Shown here in pieces: positions 61,070-64,000 of a stretch of DNA of 64,000 nt. This DNA is from an uncultured Clostridia bacterium (lineage in GTDB: Bacteria; Bacillota; Clostridia; Christensenellales; Borkfalkiaceae): positions 1 through 64,000 of the forward strand of contig CAJFQM010000001.1 of NCBI GenBank assembly GCA_904419075.1. The letters are read 5' to 3'. Both the position numbers and the translations under genes were made by a program. Each line of letters begins with the position of its first letter. Positions within the stretch are counted from its first letter, which is position 1. The notes beneath the pieces are model-generated. The model made no database searches. It saw only the letters and a program-made list of their open reading frames with translations, and was not told the DNA's origin.

Positions 61070-61098
61070 TTGACAAAACGGGCGGTTTGGTTTATAAT
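61070..61098 (+). promoter_or_regulatory. Promoter of dinB
   Basis: TTGACA (61070-61075), 17 bases and TATAAT (61093-61098). No Gram-positive LexA box (CGAAC-N4-GTTCG) is visible here. Confidence 0.85.
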
Positions 61099-61137
61099 AA
61101 TAAAAACAAATGTTTGCTTTGAATGCGGGAGGCATCG

Positions 61138-62403
61138 ATGCGGGAGCGGGTAATTCTTTATTCGGATTTGAATAATTTTTTTGCTTCGGTGGAGACGCTT
61201 CTGCACCCGGAGTTGAAAGGAAGGCCGTTGATTGTATGCGGAGATCCGCGAGAGCGGCGGGGCGTGGTCTTTGCGAAGAACGAAGAAGCGAAAAGATACG
61301 GAATCCGTACGGCGGAGACGGTGGCGGAGGCGTTCAGGAAATGCCCGCATCTTCTGACGGTGGAGACGCACTTCGGGGAATATAAACGATTTTCAAGAAA
61401 AGTGAGGGAGATTTACGAGCGTTTTACCGATTGCATAGAAGCATGCAGCATCGACGAATGTGCACTGGACATGACGGCGAGTGTCGCTCTGTTCGGCAGC
61501 GGAGAGGAGATAGCGGAAAAGATAAGAAAAGCCGTGAAAGAGGAATTGGGGCTGACGGTTTCGGTCGGGGTGAGCTTCAACAAGGTCTTTGCGAAGTTGG
61601 CTTCGGACATGAAAAAGCCGGACGCCGTGACGGTGATTTCGAGGGAGAATTATCGGGAAAAGGTATTTCCGTTGCCCGTGACCGATTTATTGTTTGTGGG
61701 GAAAGCCACGGCCGAGCTGTTGCGTGCGAGGGGGATTCGTACGATCGGGGATTTGGCTTGCGCGGAGGAAGCTGCGCTGGTCAGACTGTTGGGAAAGCGG
61801 GGACGCCAGCTTTGGATTTATGCGCGCGGAGAGGACGACGAGCCCGTAAAATCCGCGAACGAAAAGGAGGAAATAAAATCTGTCGGAAATTCGATGACGC
61901 TTCCGAGGGATGTTTTTGACCGCGAAGAAATCAAGCGTCTGCTGTTTGTGCTGTCGGAAAGCGTAGCCGCCAGGCTCAGGGACGCGGACGTAGGAAAATG
62001 CGATACCGTGCATATTGTCGTCCGTAACGAGCGGATGTCGGACGTGACCTGTCAGAAAAAGGTTCCGCCTACCGCGCTTTGCGGGGATATTGCGAAAGCC
62101 GCGTTCGAGCTGTTTAGTAAAAATTTTTCTTTGGGTACGAAGGTGCATATGCTGGGCGTGAGCGTTTCCGGCTTCGATTATCACATAGAACAGCTTTCTC
62201 TGTGCGGGGAAATCGGCAGGGATTACGGAAAGAGCGAGAGAGCGGAAAAGGCGGTGGCGAAAATCAGGGAAAAATACGGTTACGGAAAGCTGCAACGGGG
62301 AATCATGCTGGAAGACGAACGGCTTTCCTCGTTGGATATCCGCGGGAAAAAGCTGGAAACGCCCGATGGCGGACAGGATAAAAACGGCAGGAGAGGAAAA
62401 TAA
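61138..62403 (+). CDS. dinB: DNA polymerase IV (Y family)
   Basis: A 421-residue translesion polymerase. The first catalytic aspartate is D10 in LYSDLNNFFASVE, the second acidic pair is D106-E107 in CSIDECALD, and the little-finger domain occupies about 240-360. The residue after SIDE is Cys-Ala instead of the usual Val-Tyr, a small departure near the active site. ATG 61138 follows GGGAGG; the frame opens 15 bases earlier. It is longer than E. coli Pol IV (351) because of a basic C-terminal tail. Confidence 0.92.
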   Translation: MRERVILYSDLNNFFASVETLLHPELKGRPLIVCGDPRERRGVVFAKNEEAKRYGIRTAETVAEAFRKCPHLLTVETHFGEYKRFSRKVREIYERFTDCIEACSIDECALDMTASVALFGSGEEIAEKIRKAVKEELGLTVSVGVSFNKVFAKLASDMKKPDAVTVISRENYREKVFPLPVTDLLFVGKATAELLRARGIRTIGDLACAEEAALVRLLGKRGRQLWIYARGEDDEPVKSANEKEEIKSVGNSMTLPRDVFDREEIKRLLFVLSESVAARLRDADVGKCDTVHIVVRNERMSDVTCQKKVPPTALCGDIAKAAFELFSKNFSLGTKVHMLGVSVSGFDYHIEQLSLCGEIGRDYGKSERAEKAVAKIREKYGYGKLQRGIMLEDERLSSLDIRGKKLETPDGGQDKNGRRGK

Positions 62404-62427
62404 AGAAAACACCGGTTCTTCCGCATA

Positions 62428-62537
62428 TCCCGCCGTGTTTTGACGAATACTGTATTTATCGGCGGGAATACTTTGTGTGTTTTTCGCTTTTATATATAAG
62501 GGGAGCTTCGGAAAGAGATTTTCGGTGCTCTCTTTTT
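62428..62537 (+). terminator. Two hairpins after dinB
   Basis: TCCCGCCG (62428-62435) pairs with CGGCGGGA (62460-62467) across a long loop. Then GGGAGC (62501-62506) pairs with GCTCTC (62527-62532) before TTTTT. The second is the better terminator. I see no gene in 62404-62588. Confidence 0.5.
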
Positions 62538-62588
62538 ACGTGCGAAAATCGTGTTATCGGAAACAAATAAGCGGCATATATATAGAGC

Positions 62589-63584
62589 ATGAAAAAGAGA
62601 CAAATAGTTCAATCCACGATATGTTTTGCGCTGGCGGGGATTTTATGTGCGCTGTCGCTGATTTTCGCCGTGCCGGCCCTGACGGCGGAATCGACGGATT
62701 CCCCGTCCCGCGCGGGAATCGTAAGGCTGTGGAATATCGATACTTTCGAGGGAGGGAAGGGATCTCGGACTGCTTTTTTGAATCGCGTTTCCGCCGCGTA
62801 TGAAAAGAAACACGAGGGCGTCTATATCATGGTTTCCTCCTATACGGCGGAAGGGGCCGCCGCGGCTTTGAAAGAGGGGAATTTCCCCGATATGATCTCT
62901 TTCGGAATAGGGTTTTCGGAAGCCGCGGAAAAATGCAGAAAGATAAATTCCCGTTCTTTTGCGGGCGGTCTTGTCGGAAATGAATGCCGCGCAGTGCCTT
63001 GGTGCCGCGGCGGGTATGCGCTGTTTTCCTTGGAAAATAATTTCGACGCCGCAGATGCCGCAAATACGGTCGTTTCGTCGGGCGGAAACAATCTGCCGCT
63101 CGTCGCCGCGGCGTTATATCCTTTTGAGGGAATTCCCGTCGTGGAAGATTCGACATCTGCTTACGTGCGTTTTCTGAGCGGGAAATATAAATATCTCCTG
63201 GGTACTCAACGGGATATCTGCCGTTTTGCTTCGCGCGGCGTAAACGTCTATTGCCGTCCCGTGAACGAATTTTCCGACCTCTATCAATATATCGGAGTAC
63301 TGACGGACGACGAGGCTTTGAAGGGTATCTGCGAGGATTATATCGACGCGCTTTTAAGCGGGGAAACGCAGAAAAAATTGACGGAGATCGGGATGCTGAG
63401 CCCGTATTTCGATATTTATTCTGCGGATAATTCCGCGGCGGACGAAATGGAAAAGGCCGGTATTCGTTATACATTGAACGTCTTTACCTCGGACAGCGGA
63501 ATGACAGACGTTGAGACGGCGGCAAGAGAAACCCTGACGGGAGGAAATGCGGAAGTTTTGAAAAATTTTCTGAAAGCGATTTGA
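62589..63584 (+). CDS. Orphan exported solute-binding-like protein
   Basis: A 331-residue exported protein with a signal peptide (about 1-33, ending ALTAES) and no lipobox cysteine. The mature part opens IVRLWNIDTFEGGKGSR and has AYEKKHEGVYIMVSSY and NFPDMISFG, the pattern of type 1 sugar-binding proteins, but is shorter (about 300 residues against 400). No permease or ATPase is adjacent. It may act as a sensor or envelope protein rather than for import. The ribosome site is weak. Confidence 0.72.
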   Translation: MKKRQIVQSTICFALAGILCALSLIFAVPALTAESTDSPSRAGIVRLWNIDTFEGGKGSRTAFLNRVSAAYEKKHEGVYIMVSSYTAEGAAAALKEGNFPDMISFGIGFSEAAEKCRKINSRSFAGGLVGNECRAVPWCRGGYALFSLENNFDAADAANTVVSSGGNNLPLVAAALYPFEGIPVVEDSTSAYVRFLSGKYKYLLGTQRDICRFASRGVNVYCRPVNEFSDLYQYIGVLTDDEALKGICEDYIDALLSGETQKKLTEIGMLSPYFDIYSADNSAADEMEKAGIRYTLNVFTSDSGMTDVETAARETLTGGNAEVLKNFLKAI

Positions 63585-63589
63585 AACAC

Positions 63590-63618
63590 TTTCAAAAAAC
63601 AAAAAAATATGCTAAAAT
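63590..63618 (+). promoter_or_regulatory. Promoter candidate of the murB-like gene
   Basis: TTTCAA (63590-63595), 17 bases and TAAAAT (63613-63618), just before AAAGGAGAG. Confidence 0.5.
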
Positions 63619-63633
63619 AAAGGAGAGAAAAAT

Positions 63634-64000
63634 TTGATTGATTGGATGCGTTTGCTTGCCGAAGATTGTTCGGGAATTTTGCACGAATCGCCCTTCTCTT
63701 TTTCTGAAAATTGTACGATTGGCTGCGGAGGCAGTGCCCGCGCGGCATTTTTTCCCGCCAATATCGCGGAATTGCTTTTGCTGGTGGATTTTTTCAAGCG
63801 GGAAGGCGTAAAATTTGTCGTCCTCGGCAACATGAGCAATGTTCTCCCCGCCGACGGAATGTTCGAAGGCGCGCTCATTTTTACCAAGAGGCTCAAATCG
63901 GTGGGAATAGGCCAGACGGTATTCGCTTTGGCGGGCGTCAGGGCAAAGGCGTTTTTGGACTCTTGCGAGCGCCACGGAAAGGGCGGTGCGGAATTTCTCG
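63634..64000 (+). CDS. murB: MurB-like UDP-N-acetylenolpyruvoylglucosamine reductase (partial)
   Basis: The first 122 residues of a FAD-dependent MurB, cut by the window edge. FSENCTIGCGGSARAAFFP corresponds to the family's T-(x)-G-I-G-G-x-A FAD-binding opening, and VVLGNMSNVLPADGMFEGALI to the LGxGSNxL loop, here with Asn-Met replacing Gly-x-Gly. The start is TTG 63634, eight bases after GGAG; ATG 63646 is too far from the site. MurB makes UDP-MurNAc for peptidoglycan. Confidence 0.82.
   Translation, partial: MIDWMRLLAEDCSGILHESPFSFSENCTIGCGGSARAAFFPANIAELLLLVDFFKREGVKFVVLGNMSNVLPADGMFEGALIFTKRLKSVGIGQTVFALAGVRAKAFLDSCERHGKGGAEFL

Overview
The window looks like chromosomal DNA of a strictly anaerobic, low-to-mid GC Gram-positive bacterium of class Clostridia. 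The evidence is strong AGGAGG-type ribosome sites, TTGACA/TATAAT promoters with 17-bp spacers, lipobox lipoproteins, a sugar importer with two permeases, oxygen-sensitive Fe-S enzymes (single-chain serine dehydratase, ferredoxin-type aldo/keto reductases) and no outer-membrane genes. A Christensenellales-like gut lineage is my guess from protein style only; no 16S rRNA is present.

Left part (1-12.4 kb): the tail of an unknown gene, then a two-component system with co-transcribed membrane proteins whose promoters carry 11-bp-phased TTAACA boxes. Housekeeping genes follow: a PurF homologue lacking the N-terminal cysteine, YihY, DinB-like, DegV, a D-lactate dehydrogenase-like enzyme and L-serine dehydratase. 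A tRNA cluster (Asp, Phe, Thr, Tyr) comes next, with a frameshifted surface-protein gene behind it.

12.5-20.8 kb: a TetR-controlled redox operon (iron alcohol dehydrogenase, flavodoxin, decarboxylase-cupin fusion, two ferredoxin-type aldo/keto reductases, ECF-type membrane protein, DUF1893 protein) with two perfect operator palindromes at its promoter. Then KDPG aldolase and a KDG-type kinase, the lower Entner-Doudoroff steps used in uronate catabolism.

20.9-23.9 kb: an ECF sigma factor and membrane anti-sigma factor, divergent from a lipoprotein that is a clear paralogue of the anti-sigma sensor domain. This is the most unusual arrangement in the window.

24.1-48.0 kb: a Gram-positive polysaccharide-utilisation locus. 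It has two Gfo/Idh/MocA enzymes (one GH109-like), a GH78-like rhamnosidase, two AraC regulators, a CUT1 importer without its ATPase, and about 17 kb of secreted or lipid-anchored modular proteins. Three of these end in the same Gly-Cys / membrane helix / Lys-Arg tail, a probable uncharacterised sorting signal.

48.1-64 kb: a 43-residue peptide gene, a GrpB-GNAT fusion, a CmpB-type membrane protein, then thioredoxin-reductase-like and nitrilase genes leading into a BceRS-BceAB-type antibiotic-sensing and transport module whose response regulator has a shortened receiver. Last come two secreted proteins on the minus strand, a membrane-anchored Ntn hydrolase, DNA polymerase IV, an orphan solute-binding protein and the start of a MurB-like gene.
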